A stretch of 64,000 nt of DNA from Rhizobium johnstonii 3841 (lineage in GTDB: Bacteria > Pseudomonadota > Alphaproteobacteria > Rhizobiales > Rhizobiaceae). A program made the translations under genes and the position numbers. The stretch is from contig NC_008384.1 in assembly GCF_000009265.1 (NCBI RefSeq), positions 248,001 through 312,000 of the forward strand, written 5' to 3'. This document shows positions 43,330-53,800 of the stretch, in pieces. Position 1 is the stretch's first letter, and each line of letters starts with the position of its first letter. The notes under the pieces were generated by a model that did no database searches, had not been told where the DNA came from, and worked only from the letters and a program-made list of their open reading frames with translations.

Positions 43330-43764
43330 TTAGCCAAAGAACGCGCGCAGCTGAGCGAAAAACCCACTTGGTTGGGTACCCGCCATCTTTCGCAAACGGC
43401 GAGCCACGACTGCAGCGCTGACGCGTTCACCGAAATGGCAGAAGCACACGAGATCATGCAATTGCTCGTCGCTGAGTTCGAAGAACCGTTTGGCTTCTCC
43501 ATAGCTGTCATTTTCCATTCCTGCCGCCCGCAGAATGGGATCAGCGAACGCGACGGAGATGGGCGTGCCGTCATCGCGCAGAGCAAGCCGATCTGAAATC
43601 GGCTGATATTCGGTTTCGTGAAGTGTCTTGAGAAACGGTCTGGGGCTGCGTTCGAGACTTTCGGCCCACCGTTCAAGCCGTTCGCACCGCGTGATTTCAA
43701 GGCGCTTGCAGGTCGGGCTGACCGTTGCGATGGTTTTCAACTGATCTAATGCGTACTGTTCCAT
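43330..43764 (-). CDS. Conserved-looking hypothetical protein
   Basis: A 144-residue protein starting at the ATG at 43764 with TAGGAGGCC upstream. It begins MEQYALDQLKTIATVSPTCK, is helical, has no signal or membrane segment, and ends SGFFAQLRAFFG. Two Cys lie in CKRLEITRC. It is divergent from the diguanylate cyclase gene. I do not recognise the family; similar small proteins occur singly on rhizobial plasmids. Confidence 0.65.
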   Translation of the reverse strand: MEQYALDQLKTIATVSPTCKRLEITRCERLERWAESLERSPRPFLKTLHETEYQPISDRLALRDDGTPISVAFADPILRAAGMENDSYGEAKRFFELSDEQLHDLVCFCHFGERVSAAVVARRLRKMAGTQPSGFFAQLRAFFG

Positions 43765-43941
43765 TTCGGCCTCCTATCTCCGGAAAAATAGATGGTCCGC
43801 CTCCCGAAAACAGCGTCGCTCAGGTCGCGGCCGATGTCCAATCACGATTGAAAACGGGCATCTCGTTGACGTTTCCGTAATCACTGGAGGTGCCTTTGCT
43901 TGCGGAGCGGCTCTTTTCCCATAGGGTTTCTGCGCCATGTC

Positions 43942-44865
43942 ATGCCAAGGCAACCAGACAGGTTCGGTATGGACGAAATTTTCGAACAGCTTCTGCACCT
44001 TTCTGGACGAACCGAGACGCTCATTGCCGTCTACGATAGTCATGACCGGCTGCAATACGCCAACACGGCCTTTCGTTCGGTCTATTTCATCGAGCCCGAT
44101 GAAGCTCCACTCTGGCCTGATCTCATGCGGCGCAATTTCGAGCTCGGGCGAGGCACAGTCATTCGGACGGGCAATTTCGACGAGTGGCTGCGCTCGACAC
44201 AGTCGCGCCGCGGCAAGATCGGCTATCGCGCGTTCGAGACGGATCTGTGCGACGGCCGATGGTTCTGGATGACCGAAGCGGTCCAGAAGAGCGGATGGAT
44301 GTTGTGTATTGCAAGCGACATCACCAGTTTGCGAGCGCATGGCAGGATTGTCCGGCAAGATCGCGATCAGGCGATCAAGGCGTCCTACACCGACGAACTC
44401 ACCGGTGTCGCCAATCGCCGCTTTGTGATGGCACGCGTCGACGACATGCTGACGGCCGCTCGGCACGGAAACAACGGATGTCTTGCCGTATTCGACATCG
44501 ACAATTTCAAACGCATCAACGATCGGCTTGGTCACCACGCAGGGGATGTCGTTCTGCGCGATTTCGCTCATCGCATTCATCAGATTGTCCGTCGCAACGA
44601 TTGCTTTGGGCGGGTCGGCGGAGAAGAGTTCGTTCTCGTGATGCCGGCAACCGGGCCGGAAGATGCCGTCGCCATGGTCGAGCGCATGCTGACGGTGATC
44701 CGCTTCTCCCGGCCTCTGCCTGAATCACCCGACTTTAGCTACACCTGCTCTGCCGGTATCGCCGCTTGTACCCCGTCAGACAGCGCTTCGGACCTTTATC
44801 GACGCGCCGATCAAGCGCTCTACGCTGCCAAGTTGAGCGGACGGGACAGGGTGCGCGCAGCGTAG
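43942..44865 (+). CDS. PAS-GGDEF diguanylate cyclase
   Basis: The protein (307 residues from the ATG at 43942) has an N-terminal PAS domain (TLIAVYDSHDRLQYANTAFR, WFWMTEAVQKSGWMLCIASD) and a C-terminal GGDEF domain from YTDELTGVANRRF to the end. The active-site motif is GGEEF and an inhibitory I-site RRND lies exactly five residues before it, so it should make c-di-GMP and be product-inhibited. No membrane segment is present, so the signal is cytosolic. ATG at 43969 and TTG at 43900 are alternative starts. It is monocistronic. Confidence 0.88.
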   Translation: MPRQPDRFGMDEIFEQLLHLSGRTETLIAVYDSHDRLQYANTAFRSVYFIEPDEAPLWPDLMRRNFELGRGTVIRTGNFDEWLRSTQSRRGKIGYRAFETDLCDGRWFWMTEAVQKSGWMLCIASDITSLRAHGRIVRQDRDQAIKASYTDELTGVANRRFVMARVDDMLTAARHGNNGCLAVFDIDNFKRINDRLGHHAGDVVLRDFAHRIHQIVRRNDCFGRVGGEEFVLVMPATGPEDAVAMVERMLTVIRFSRPLPESPDFSYTCSAGIAACTPSDSASDLYRRADQALYAAKLSGRDRVRAA

Positions 44866-45246
44866 GGACATGGGCTACGCTTGAAGCTCTATTGGGCTGC
44901 CGTTCTCAAAGCAGGCACTTTCGTCTTGCACATCAGTCGCCCGCCGGGGCAACGGCGATCGTCCGGCCGGCCGGGCAAGCCATCGCCGCTGCTAGCATCT
45001 GCGACGTGAGCGACATGATGCCGGCTCGCGGATTTGTCACGTCTGCCTCCGTCTAAACCTCCCCCTTGGATTGTGGCCATCGCGTCCTGCCGCGGCTTTT
45101 GGTCCTGCCAGGCTCGCGCCGCCGGCAACGGCTTTGCCGTCCTCCACTTCGTTGCGGCCCTGCGGGTGCAGGCAGCGCTTGCAGCCCGGCATTCGGACCG
45201 CCGTAGCAGGTCGCGATGGCCGCGACCTCGAAACGGAGGTTCCAAC
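44866..45246. other. Upstream region of ardC, nothing coding recognised
   Basis: This GC-rich stretch contains no supported gene; in-frame extension of ardC upstream (to 45034) is not backed by a ribosome site. It probably holds the ardC promoter. Confidence 0.4.
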
Positions 45247-46167
45247 ATGAGCAAGCAGCAATCCAATCAACGATCCGATATCTACAGCCGCATCACCAAC
45301 ACGATCATCGCCGATCTCGAAGGCGGCGTGCGGCCATGGACCAAACCCTGGACGACGGGACATGCGGCAGCCGAGGTCAGCCGGCCGCTGCGCCACAACG
45401 GCCAACCCTATTCCGGGATCAACGTCCTGCTCCTCTGGTCGCAAGCCATCGCCCGTGGCTTTGCCTCATCACGCTGGATGACGTTTCGCCAGGCAATCGA
45501 ACTTGGCGGCGCCGTCCGCAAGGGCGAAACCGGCACGACCGTGGTCTTTGCCAGTTCGTTCAGCCGCACCGAGACGACCGAGACGGGCACCGAGATCGAA
45601 CAGGATATTCCGTTCCTCAAGGCCTACACGGTGTTCAACACCGATCAGATCGCCGGTCTCGACGGCCGCTTTGACGACGTCGCACCTGGTGAGGATCCGA
45701 TGAGCCGCATCGGCGATGCCGGCCGCTTCCTTGCCAATACCGGCGCACTGATCCGGCACGGAGGATCGGCTGCCTATTATGCCGCTCAGCGTGATTACAT
45801 CCAGATGCCATGCCTGGATGCCTTCCGGGACGATGCCGCCTATGTCGCCGTCCTCAGCCACGAGATCACGCACTGGACCGGGGCACCGCGACGGCTTGAT
45901 CGCGATCTCAGCCGCTACGCGAAAGACAGGAGCGACCGTGCCCGCGAGGAGCTGATTGCCGAACTCGGCAGCGCGTTTCTCTGCGCCGATCTTGGCATCG
46001 TCCCAGAGCTCGAACCGCGCCCCGACCACGCAGGCTATCTCGATGGCTGGCTCAAGGTTCTGGGCAACGACAAGCGTGCCATCTTCTCGGCGGCAGCACA
46101 TGCCCAGCGCGCCGTCGATTACCTGCATTCGTTGCAGCCGAAGCGCAACGAGGAGGAGGCGGCGTGA
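45247..46167 (+). CDS. ardC: ArdC-like antirestriction protein with zincin-type peptidase motif
   Basis: The 306-residue protein starts at the ATG at 45247 behind GGAGG. The N-terminal ArdC/TraC-type single-stranded DNA-binding domain is seen in DIYSRITNTIIADLEGGVRP and GINVLLLWSQAI. The C-terminal zincin-like domain has SHEITHW with a downstream Glu-rich block (REELIAELGSAFLCADLG). ArdC proteins enter recipient cells during conjugation and protect incoming DNA from restriction. Its place next to traG, traD and traA fits a conjugative plasmid leading region. Confidence 0.87.
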   Translation: MSKQQSNQRSDIYSRITNTIIADLEGGVRPWTKPWTTGHAAAEVSRPLRHNGQPYSGINVLLLWSQAIARGFASSRWMTFRQAIELGGAVRKGETGTTVVFASSFSRTETTETGTEIEQDIPFLKAYTVFNTDQIAGLDGRFDDVAPGEDPMSRIGDAGRFLANTGALIRHGGSAAYYAAQRDYIQMPCLDAFRDDAAYVAVLSHEITHWTGAPRRLDRDLSRYAKDRSDRAREELIAELGSAFLCADLGIVPELEPRPDHAGYLDGWLKVLGNDKRAIFSAAAHAQRAVDYLHSLQPKRNEEEAA

Positions 46168-46195
46168 GCCCTCAACTGTCTCCTGCGGATACCGA

Positions 46196-46441
46196 TCACC
46201 GCATGACCCGATAGCCTCGCGACCGCTTCCTGCGCAAAAGGGTGAGCAGCAGATCGACGGCTTTTGCCTCGCTGTCGAAGACATGGATCTTCTGCTGCCC
46301 GCGGCTGCCGATGCGTCCCCAGCTGCGCACCAGCGATGTCCCGCCGAAGAGGTTCGGCTCGATCGACAGCGCATAGAAGCGTGCCATGTTTTTGTCAGGC
46401 TCTCTGCGTTCGATGTAGAGGTGACGGGGCTCTCGTGTCAT
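46196..46441 (-). CDS. WGR-domain protein
   Basis: The 81-residue protein consists almost entirely of a WGR domain: NMARFYALSIEPNLFGG, then LVRSWGRIGSRGQQKIHVFD and KAVDLLLTLL. WGR domains occur in PARP enzymes and as stand-alone small proteins on Rhizobium plasmids, where they probably bind nucleic acid. The ATG at 46441 is the first Met. It is convergent to ardC and separated from it by 28 bases. Confidence 0.87.
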   Translation of the reverse strand: MTREPRHLYIERREPDKNMARFYALSIEPNLFGGTSLVRSWGRIGSRGQQKIHVFDSEAKAVDLLLTLLRRKRSRGYRVMR

Positions 46442-46509
46442 GCCGGCAGGATCGCAAAGAGCAGGCGGGGGCGTCCAACGACATTTGTGAATCGGTCAGG
46501 CGTGATTGA

Positions 46510-46793
46510 TTCATCGGGGTGATGGGACCGCCTGGTTCATCTCTCCTACCTGGCAAACAATCCGGCAAATTACGGTCGGAATAACAGCGCAACTTTGTTG
46601 CAATAATCGGCCGCTGACCGGCGATGAACAGCAGTTCGGTCTCGGCATGCATGTTGCGCGCTTCGGGCGCCAGCAGCGGGCGGCGACATGCTGCTCGGCA
46701 AAGGAGAGGCCGGTCGTTCCGACACAAGGGCGCGTGCCGCCATGTTGAACACCGCGGCCTCCTGGCCAAGCAAATTGGACACCAGACGCCCAC
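46510..46793 (-). pseudogene. Extra copy of the traG 3' end
   Basis: This block repeats 48572-48861 (the C-terminal coding part of traG) in the same orientation, about 80-85% alike by eye. Translation shows RLVSNLLGQEAAVFNMAARA in one frame, then FAEQHV in another, so it is frameshifted. The two copies form direct repeats around the HipBA module. Confidence 0.82.
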
Positions 46794-46874
46794 CCGTTGA
46801 GGCTAAGGCAGACATGACGATGATCTCTAAACATATCGTTTGGTCGAATATGATCCGTAAACAGATCAATAACC

Positions 46875-46908
46875 TTGACAACAGTGACAGAAGATATCTA
46901 TACATATC
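46875..46908 (+). promoter_or_regulatory. Promoter and probable operator of hipBA
   Basis: TTGACA at 46875-46880 and TATACA at 46899-46904 are separated by 18 bases. An inverted repeat, GATAT-N6-ATATC (46893-46908), covers the -10 element, as expected for autorepression by the HipB-type protein that starts 18 bases on. Confidence 0.6.
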
Positions 46909-46921
46909 AGTGCAAGGTCGA

Positions 46922-47251
46922 ATGAAACGCGCAGGTATCATTATGGGCCCAGATTCAGCGGCGTTGCTCGAAATCGGGCAGTTATTGAAGAAGGCACGAC
47001 AGGCCTCGGCAATGACCCAGGAACAGGTCGCCGATTTGGCAGGCATTTCGCGTCCTCGTTATCGCGACATCGAGACGGGGGTCGCTGCGGCTCGCGCGAC
47101 AACTTTGATGAATGTCGCCCGCGCGCTCGGCCTAGAAATGATGATGATCCCCCAAGCAATGGTTCCCGCGGTCGAGGCCTTGCTGCGCCCACATGACGAC
47201 GATGATCTCCCGGCTTTCATCTCCCGCCCCGACGATAACGATCATGGCTAA
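46922..47251 (+). CDS. hipB: HipB-type XRE antitoxin
   Basis: From the ATG at 46922 (AAGG upstream; ATG at 46943 is an alternative) the 109-residue protein carries a Cro/C1 helix-turn-helix: IGQLLKKARQASAMTQEQVA followed by ISRPRYRDIETG and TTLMNVARALGLEMMMI. HipB binds and neutralises the HipA kinase and represses the operon. A good promoter with an overlapping inverted repeat lies just upstream. The stop overlaps the hipA start by 8 bases. An open frame extends back to 46688 through the traG fragment but is not supported as coding. Confidence 0.85.
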   Translation: MKRAGIIMGPDSAALLEIGQLLKKARQASAMTQEQVADLAGISRPRYRDIETGVAAARATTLMNVARALGLEMMMIPQAMVPAVEALLRPHDDDDLPAFISRPDDNDHG

Positions 47252-48500
47252 GATATTTCAGGCTGCCAATGCCATTCCTTCGCTTGAGGTGCTGCTGAAC
47301 GATCTGAAGGTCGGCACACTTGTCAGGACGCCTGGAGATTTCAGTGCGTTCAGCTTCGACGAAGCTTATCGCGCGACGGGTGGGTTCCCAGTCCTTGGCC
47401 TGTCATTCCGGGCGGCGACGGGAGGGTTGCGCAAGGATCCCAAGCCAATTGCCGGCGCCTTGCCGGCGTTCTTCGCCAATCTTCTTCCTGAAGACAAATT
47501 GCGCGAGGCGATGGAAAAGCACCACGCGGGTCATGTGCGCGCGGGCAACGATTTTGATCTGCTGGCCGCGCTCGGTCAGGACCTGCCAGGCGCTGTCCGC
47601 GTTGTACCGAGCGGTGGCACGACGGCGGTGATCGAGGACGCGTCGAGAGGCAAGCCGAAAGCCCGGTTTTCACTCGCAGGTGTGCAGATGAAACTCTCGG
47701 TGATGAAAAACACTGGCAGGGGTGGTGGTCTAACCTTGCCGATGGGTGACGAGCAGGGCCATTACATCGCCAAGTTTCCTTCGACATCGTTTCCTGGTGT
47801 TTCTGAAAACGAGTACGCCAACCTTGCATTGGCTGCCGCGATCGGCATGGAAGTGCCAGAACGCGAGCTTGTCGAGAAGTCCGATTTCGAAGGGATCCCC
47901 GAGGAGTTCGACACGCTGTCGGACGGAAAGGTACTCCTAGTCAAACGCTTCGATCGGGGCGCCGGCGCCGAACGCATCCATATCGAAGATTTCGCCCAGG
48001 TCTTCGGCATTTATCCCTCGCGCAAATACGAGGCCGCAGCATACCACGATATAGCCTCCGCCCTCGGTGTCGCCATCTCGCCGACGGCCGCCCTCGAGTT
48101 CGTACGCCGTCTGGCCCTGACGGTCATAACCGGCAATGGCGACATGCACCTCAAAAACTGGTCGCTGATCTATCGTGGCAATGGCGACAAGCCGGAGCTC
48201 GCGCCGATCTACGATGTCCTGTCGACCGTGCCCTACATTCCCGCCGACGCTATGGCGCTGTCACTCGGCGGCGAGCGCTCCTTCAAGGCGCTCATCGCGC
48301 AGCGATGGAAGATCTTCGCCAACCGCGCGAGGCTGCCGGAGCCGGCTGTGCTCAAGGCGGTCGTCGATATCGTTGAACGCGTTAACAAGCATTGGTGGAG
48401 TCTTCCGGAACGGGCCGTCGTCCCGGAAAAAGTGCTCGAGCGGATCGATGAGCACGTGAAGGTGATGACGCCCGTACTCAGCAGTTGCGCCAATCAATAA
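47244..48500 (+). CDS. hipA: HipA-type serine/threonine kinase toxin
   Basis: The 418-residue protein (ATG at 47244) has the HipA N-subdomain 1 (VLLNDLKVGTLVRTPGDFSA; ALPAFFANLLPEDKLREAM) and the kinase core: FSLAGVQMKLSVMKN, YIAKFPSTSFPGVSENEYAN, LLVKRFDRG, catalytic GNGDMHLKNWSLIY and APIYDVLSTVPY. HipA toxins phosphorylate glutamyl-tRNA synthetase or related targets and induce persistence; which target applies here is unknown. With HipB it forms a two-gene module placed between two traG 3' copies, which suggests insertion by homologous recombination or a mobile cassette. Confidence 0.9.
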   Translation: MAKIFQAANAIPSLEVLLNDLKVGTLVRTPGDFSAFSFDEAYRATGGFPVLGLSFRAATGGLRKDPKPIAGALPAFFANLLPEDKLREAMEKHHAGHVRAGNDFDLLAALGQDLPGAVRVVPSGGTTAVIEDASRGKPKARFSLAGVQMKLSVMKNTGRGGGLTLPMGDEQGHYIAKFPSTSFPGVSENEYANLALAAAIGMEVPERELVEKSDFEGIPEEFDTLSDGKVLLVKRFDRGAGAERIHIEDFAQVFGIYPSRKYEAAAYHDIASALGVAISPTAALEFVRRLALTVITGNGDMHLKNWSLIYRGNGDKPELAPIYDVLSTVPYIPADAMALSLGGERSFKALIAQRWKIFANRARLPEPAVLKAVVDIVERVNKHWWSLPERAVVPEKVLERIDEHVKVMTPVLSSCANQ

Positions 48501-48602
48501 GGCTGGAATCAGAAGCACGCTGTGATGACGGATCTTCCGCTGCCGCGACTGCGTCCAAGGCGCGCGCAGATCGGTTCATCGGGGTGATGTGAACCGCCTG
48601 GT

Positions 48603-50283
48603 TCATCTCTCCTGCCTGGCAAACAATCCGACGAATTCCGGATCGGAATAATAGCGCAACTTTGTCGCAACGATCGGCCGCCGACCGGCGATGAACAGAA
48701 GCTCACTACTTGCCGGCAGATTACGCACTTCGTCGGGCGTCAGCAGCGGGCGGCCGACATGCTGCTCGGCAAAGGAGAGGCCGCTCTTTTCCGAATCGAG
48801 TGCGCGTGCCGCCGTGTTGAACACCACCGTCTCCTGGCCAAGCAGATCGGAGACCAGACGGGCGCTGTCGTGATACGCCGAACACTTGCAGCACGCCGGC
48901 ATTGGACAGAAACGTACCGGCACGCTGGCGATAGGTGGCGCGCAGCTGATGAATGTCCTGGACGATTGGCCAGAGTTGCACACCGTAACCTGCCATCAAT
49001 CCCATGGCGCGTTCGATCGGCGCCAGATGACCAAGGGCGGCAAACTCGTCGAGCAGATAGAGAACAGGCGGCGCGGATGGATGCGGCGAGGGTGGCGTTC
49101 GCGCCATCTCGGTCAGGCTCTGGGCCACCAGCAAACGCAGCCATCGCGAGTAGGCCGCAAGCCTGTCTGGCGGCAAGACCAGGAACACGGTCGCCTTGTT
49201 TGCCTTGAGATCACCGAACCGGACATCCGAGCGTGACAGCACTTCAGTCATGCGCGGACTGTCGAGGAAATGCGTATGTCGCTGGGCAGCCGACACCACG
49301 CCGCTGGCCTCGCGATCCGACTTGCCGAGATGACGATTGGCGGCCCGCGCAATCAGTCCGTTGATCGCATCATTCCCCTGCATCTCATGAAGCAGATTCT
49401 GGAATGCCGCCGGCGCCAACGTCAGCAAATGCCTGAGCGTGGTCAGCGTGCGCCTGTCGTCTGGCTGGCTGACGAGCACATGCAGCAGCAATCCAGCGAT
49501 CAGCGCCTTTGCTTCCTCGTTCCAATGTGCGTCGCCTGAAACACCGGGTTCGTCGAACACCAGTGCATCGGCAAGTGTCGTTGCATCCTCGGCAACATCG
49601 ACGCTGTCTGGATCAACGCCGTCCATCGGATTGAAGGCAGCCGAAGGTCCGCCGGTGACGCCGAATGGATCGAGAATATGAACCGGCCCGAACGTCTCTC
49701 GGGCATCACCTGCGATCTGCGCGTTCTCGCCTTTCGGATCGATGCAGATGATCGAGCGGTCGGCGGTCAGAAGGTTGGGGATGATGGTGCCGACACCCTT
49801 GCCGCTGCGCGTTGGCGCCATGGTGAGCAGATGAGCCTGTCCGTCATATCGCAGCAAGCGAGCCGAACCCGGCGCACGGCCGATCAGCAGGCCACTGCCG
49901 GCTTTGGTGAGTGGCGCAATCTCTCTTCGGCCGGCAAAGCGCGCCGACCCATGCGTGTCGTCCACCGCCGATCCAAAATGCGTGATCAACGGAACCGACA
50001 ACAATCGTATGAGCAGCACGATGGCAAAGGCCATCACCACCCAATCGCCGATATGCCAGATGACGTCACCTCTGCTGCTGCCAAGGATCACGCGTCTGAG
50101 GTAGTCGATCCCGAAGTAGACGGTGAACACGACAAACAAGTAGCCGGCCGCACCCATGACAAACGACTTGGCATATCGCAGCGGAAACGTGATCAGGGCG
50201 ACGATCGCCCAGAGCGGATCGCGGGCCGCCATGTGCATCATGTTTGCGAAGGCAATCTTGATCTGGTTGGCATGGATCATCAT
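48603..50283 (-). pseudogene. traG: traG (VirD4-type coupling protein), frameshifted near its 3' end
   Basis: The reading frame from the ATG at 50283 encodes a TraG/VirD4 coupling protein: N-terminal helices (YLFVVFTVYFGIDYLRRVIL), Walker A TRSGKGVGTIIPNLL and Walker B-like LYLLDEFAALGHL. Near 48875, after VLQVFGV, the frame is lost. The expected continuation (HDSARLVSDLLGQETVVFNT and LSFAEQHVGRPLLTPDEV) is found in another frame and ends at 48603. A deletion of a few bases explains this. Coupling proteins bring the relaxosome to the mating channel, so transfer from this locus is probably impaired unless another coupling protein is present. Confidence 0.85.
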
Positions 50284-50594
50284 ACCGCGCTCCCATTGCC
50301 GATATTGCCGATCGACGGCTCATTTGCCTGCGGCTTCAGCAGATCGTCGAACAGATCCCGATCGCCATCGCGGGTGAGGAACTTTGGCAGTTCGGATCTG
50401 AGCCAGGCTGCCAGTCCTCCGCCGATCTGCACATCGCGGTCATGCTCGAGCCGATGCAGCACAAGTGCGCCGATCAGCACCTTGCGGCGGGTATCGACGG
50501 CGCGCTCCTGTTTGCCGAGACGGATCTGCAATGTCTTTCGTTGCGCTTCCAGCTGGGCGAGCCGTTCCCCAATGGATTTACGTACCACTGTCAT
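50280..50594 (-). CDS. traD: TraD-like conjugal transfer protein
   Basis: From the ATG at 50594 (AAGGGAGAC upstream) the 104-residue protein reads MTVVRKSIGERLAQLEAQRK and then KQERAVDTRRKVLIGALVLH and SELPKFLTRDGDRDLF. This is the TraD type of small Ti-plasmid relaxosome protein encoded before traG. Its stop overlaps the traG start (ATGA). No separate traC is present between it and the oriT region. A longer frame to 50660 lacks support. Confidence 0.82.
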   Translation of the reverse strand: MTVVRKSIGERLAQLEAQRKTLQIRLGKQERAVDTRRKVLIGALVLHRLEHDRDVQIGGGLAAWLRSELPKFLTRDGDRDLFDDLLKPQANEPSIGNIGNGSAV

Positions 50595-50802
50595 TGTCTC
50601 CCTTCTCGTCGATGAGCGATTAACCCGCGGCATCAGGACAATGACCGCACACGATCGCATGCGCAGATGCTGCGACGATGGGTGGCATGTCGGCTACTCG
50701 CAAATCTGCGCGTGGAAGCAACCGGCTGAACGGCTTACGAGGTCATGGGGAGATTGCCGCGTGCTCCCACCAGTGCCCGAAGGAGCGAAGCGACGAAGGC
50801 AC

Positions 50803-50833
50803 AAGGGCGCACTTACGAGTTGCGGGGCAACTC
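50803..50833. other. oriT: oriT with RSF1010/Ti-type nic region
   Basis: Read on the minus strand, an inverted repeat (GAGTTGC-CCC-GCAACTC, 50833-50817) is directly followed by GTAAGTGCGCCCTTG (50817-50803). The RSF1010-type origin has the same order, inverted repeat then TAAGTGCG/CCCT, and the predicted nick falls between 50808 and 50807. It lies between divergent traD-traG and traA, the position used by Ti plasmids. Confidence 0.85.
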
Positions 50834-50872
50834 AAAGCGCGGGCCGGCGGCCCGCTAACATAGGGGACGGCG

Positions 50873-53800
50873 ATGGCGATCTATCATCTCAGCATGAAGC
50901 CGATCGCCCGCAGCGGTGGCCGCAGCGCCGTGGCGTCCGCCGCCTATCGTGCCGCCGTGAGACTGACCAACGAGCGCGATGGGCTGACCCATGATTTTAG
51001 CAACAGGACAGGTGTCGAGCATGCCGAGATCGTCTTGCCGGCTCGCTCTTCTGCCTATTGGGCGATGAAGCGATCCGCCTTGTGGAATGCCGCCGAGCGT
51101 GCCGAGAAGCGAAGTGACGCCCGGATTGCCCGGGAATTCGAAGTCGCGCTGCCGCACGAACTGACGCCGGATCAACGCCTGGTGCTGACGCGGGCGTTTG
51201 CGCTGCATCTGGCCAATCGTTATGGCGCCGCCGTCGACTTCGCGATCCATCGGCCAGGCGAGGCAAGCGACATCAGAAACAGCCACGCGCATCTGATGAT
51301 GACGACGCGCCAGGTGACGGAAGCCGGTCTTGGCGACAAGACGCTGCTCGAGCGGGAAAACAGATGGCTTCTCGCCAATCACCTGCCGCCATCGCAGCTG
51401 CAGCTGAAGGATCTCAGACAGGCCTGGGAGCATCTTGCCAACACTCACCTTGAGAGGGCCGGCCTCGATATCCGTATCGACAACCGTTCGCATCTGGAAG
51501 CCGGGATCACGATCGAGCCGACCGAACATGTCGGTGTGCATGCGACTGAGATCAATCGGCAGGGTGGGGCAGTCTCGCGCGTGCGCATCTCACCGCAATC
51601 GGCCGAGCGAAATGCCGAGACCATCCGGCGGCGCCCGGATGAGATCCTGAAGCTGATTACCAACGAGAAGAGCGTCTTCACCCGCTATGACATTGCCAGG
51701 GCTCTGCATCGATACATCAACGACGATCCGCAGACCTTCCAGAATGCCTTTGCATCGGTCATGGCGTCGAAGGCTCTCGTCGAGTTGAAACCCGACAGTT
51801 CAAGCCTTCGGGGTCGCGATGGCGAGGCACGCTATTCGACGGTCGAGATGGTGGCGATCGAGGGCGTGATCGCCAGCAATGTCATGGCGATGAAGGCGCG
51901 CCAAAACCACGGTGTGGCGAAGCGCAATGTCGATGCCGCGATTGCCGAACAGGACAGATCGATCCAGGCGGGAAATCCTTCACCGGGGCAGGGGCTGTCG
52001 GCTGAACAGCGCCATGCGATCGAGCACGTCACGGGTCCCGGTCAGATCGCCGTGGTGATCGGCTTTGCCGGTGCCGGCAAGAGCACGATGCTGGCGGCTG
52101 CGCGGCACGCCTGGGAAGCGCAAGGTTATCGTGTTCATGGCGCGGCATTGGCCGGCAAGGCGGCCGAGGGCCTGGAGCAATCGTCCGGGATCGCGAGCCG
52201 CACATTGGCATCGTGGGAATATAGCTGGCAAGCTGATCGCGGTCGGCTCAATGCTCGGGACGTCTTCGTCATCGACGAGGGCGGAATGGTCGGCAGCCGT
52301 CAGCTTGCCCGCTTCGTCGAGGAGGTCAGACGGGCCGGCGCCAAGCTCGTCCTGGTCGGAGATCATGAACAGCTTCAGGCGATCGGAGCGGGCGCACCGT
52401 TCCGGGCGATCGCGGAAGCCGTCGGCCATGCGCAGCTATCGGAAGTGCGCCGGCAAAAAGCCGATTGGCAAAAGCAGGCTTCGATCGACTTTGCCTCGCA
52501 TCGGACCGCAGCCGGACTGTCGGCCTACGAGGCACGGGGAAGCGTTCATCCGAAGACGGATCACGCTGAAACCCTGAAGGCGATCATTGCCGATTACGTC
52601 GCTGACCGATCGGCCAATCCCAACGACACGCGCATTGCCATGGCCCATCGACGCGACGACGTCCGCGCCATCAATGCCGGCATTCGCGCTCAGTTGCAGG
52701 AGCGCGGTGAGCTGGCAAAGGGCACCAACCCGCCTGGCGATAAGGGTGAGGAACTGAGTTACCAGACCCACAATGGGAGACGGGCGTTCGCGCGCGGCGA
52801 TCGCATCGTCTTCCTGGAGAACAATCGCGATCTCGCCGTCAAGAATGGCATGCTGGGCGAGGTGATCGCCGTCGCGCCGGACGCAATACAGGTTCGGCTT
52901 GACGGCAAGGCGCAGACGCCAGATGGGCAACGCCAGGTGATCATTCCGGTGAATAGTTACCAGGCCTTTGATCACGGCTACGCCACGACGATCCACAAGA
53001 CGCAAGGCGCCACCGTCGACCGGAGTTTTGTTCTGGCGTCGACGACGATGGACCGGCATCTGACCTATGTGGCGATGACCCGTCATCGCGAGGAGGTGCA
53101 GCTCTATGCCGGGCTCGATGCGTTCAAGACGGTGCGCGCCCTGACGGAGACGCTGAGCCGCTCAGGCGTGAAGGAGACGACGCTCGACTATACCCATGAC
53201 TTTGCCAATCGGCGCGGCATGGAGGATCGCCGGGGGCAGGGCGAGAGTGAGGTCGCATCTCAGGGAATCAGCAAAGGGATACAGCACATTCCGGACACGG
53301 CGGTTCCCAAGCCACTGCAGGAGCCGCGGCCGCCGACACCGCTCGCAGTGCGCAGCATCGCCGATGGCGGCTCTCCGCACCAAGACCGCAATGACGATGA
53401 ACGCCGCGTGCTCGTTGCGGCCGTGAAGACCTATGCGATGAGCGTGGAAGCGGTTGGACGGTCAAAGGCGATGCCGGCATTCGACCGAGATTGGGCCGCG
53501 GCAAAGCAGCTTGCGCCGCAGGTGTTCAACGACGCGCCAGCGGCAATGGACGTGTTGCGCGGCCGCATCCTGGATGAGAATGCAGATCCGGTCGCGCTCG
53601 CCAGTCAACTCAGCGCTTCGCCCGAAACGATCGGTGCGCTCGCCGGCAAGACCGGCCTGTTCGGAGACAACGCCGAACGCAAACACGCGCTTTCCCGGAT
53701 CGATGCACTGGCCTCGCATGTTCGCCAATCCGCCAACACCTGGCAGCGTCGCCTTTCGGCTGAATGCGGCTCGGAACGATGGAAGCGAGAAAAGCAGGAC

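Noticed and set aside
46688..46921. Longer HipB N-terminus extending through the traG fragment
   Set aside because: The extension is translated from traG-derived sequence on the opposite strand and would start upstream of the likely hipBA promoter.
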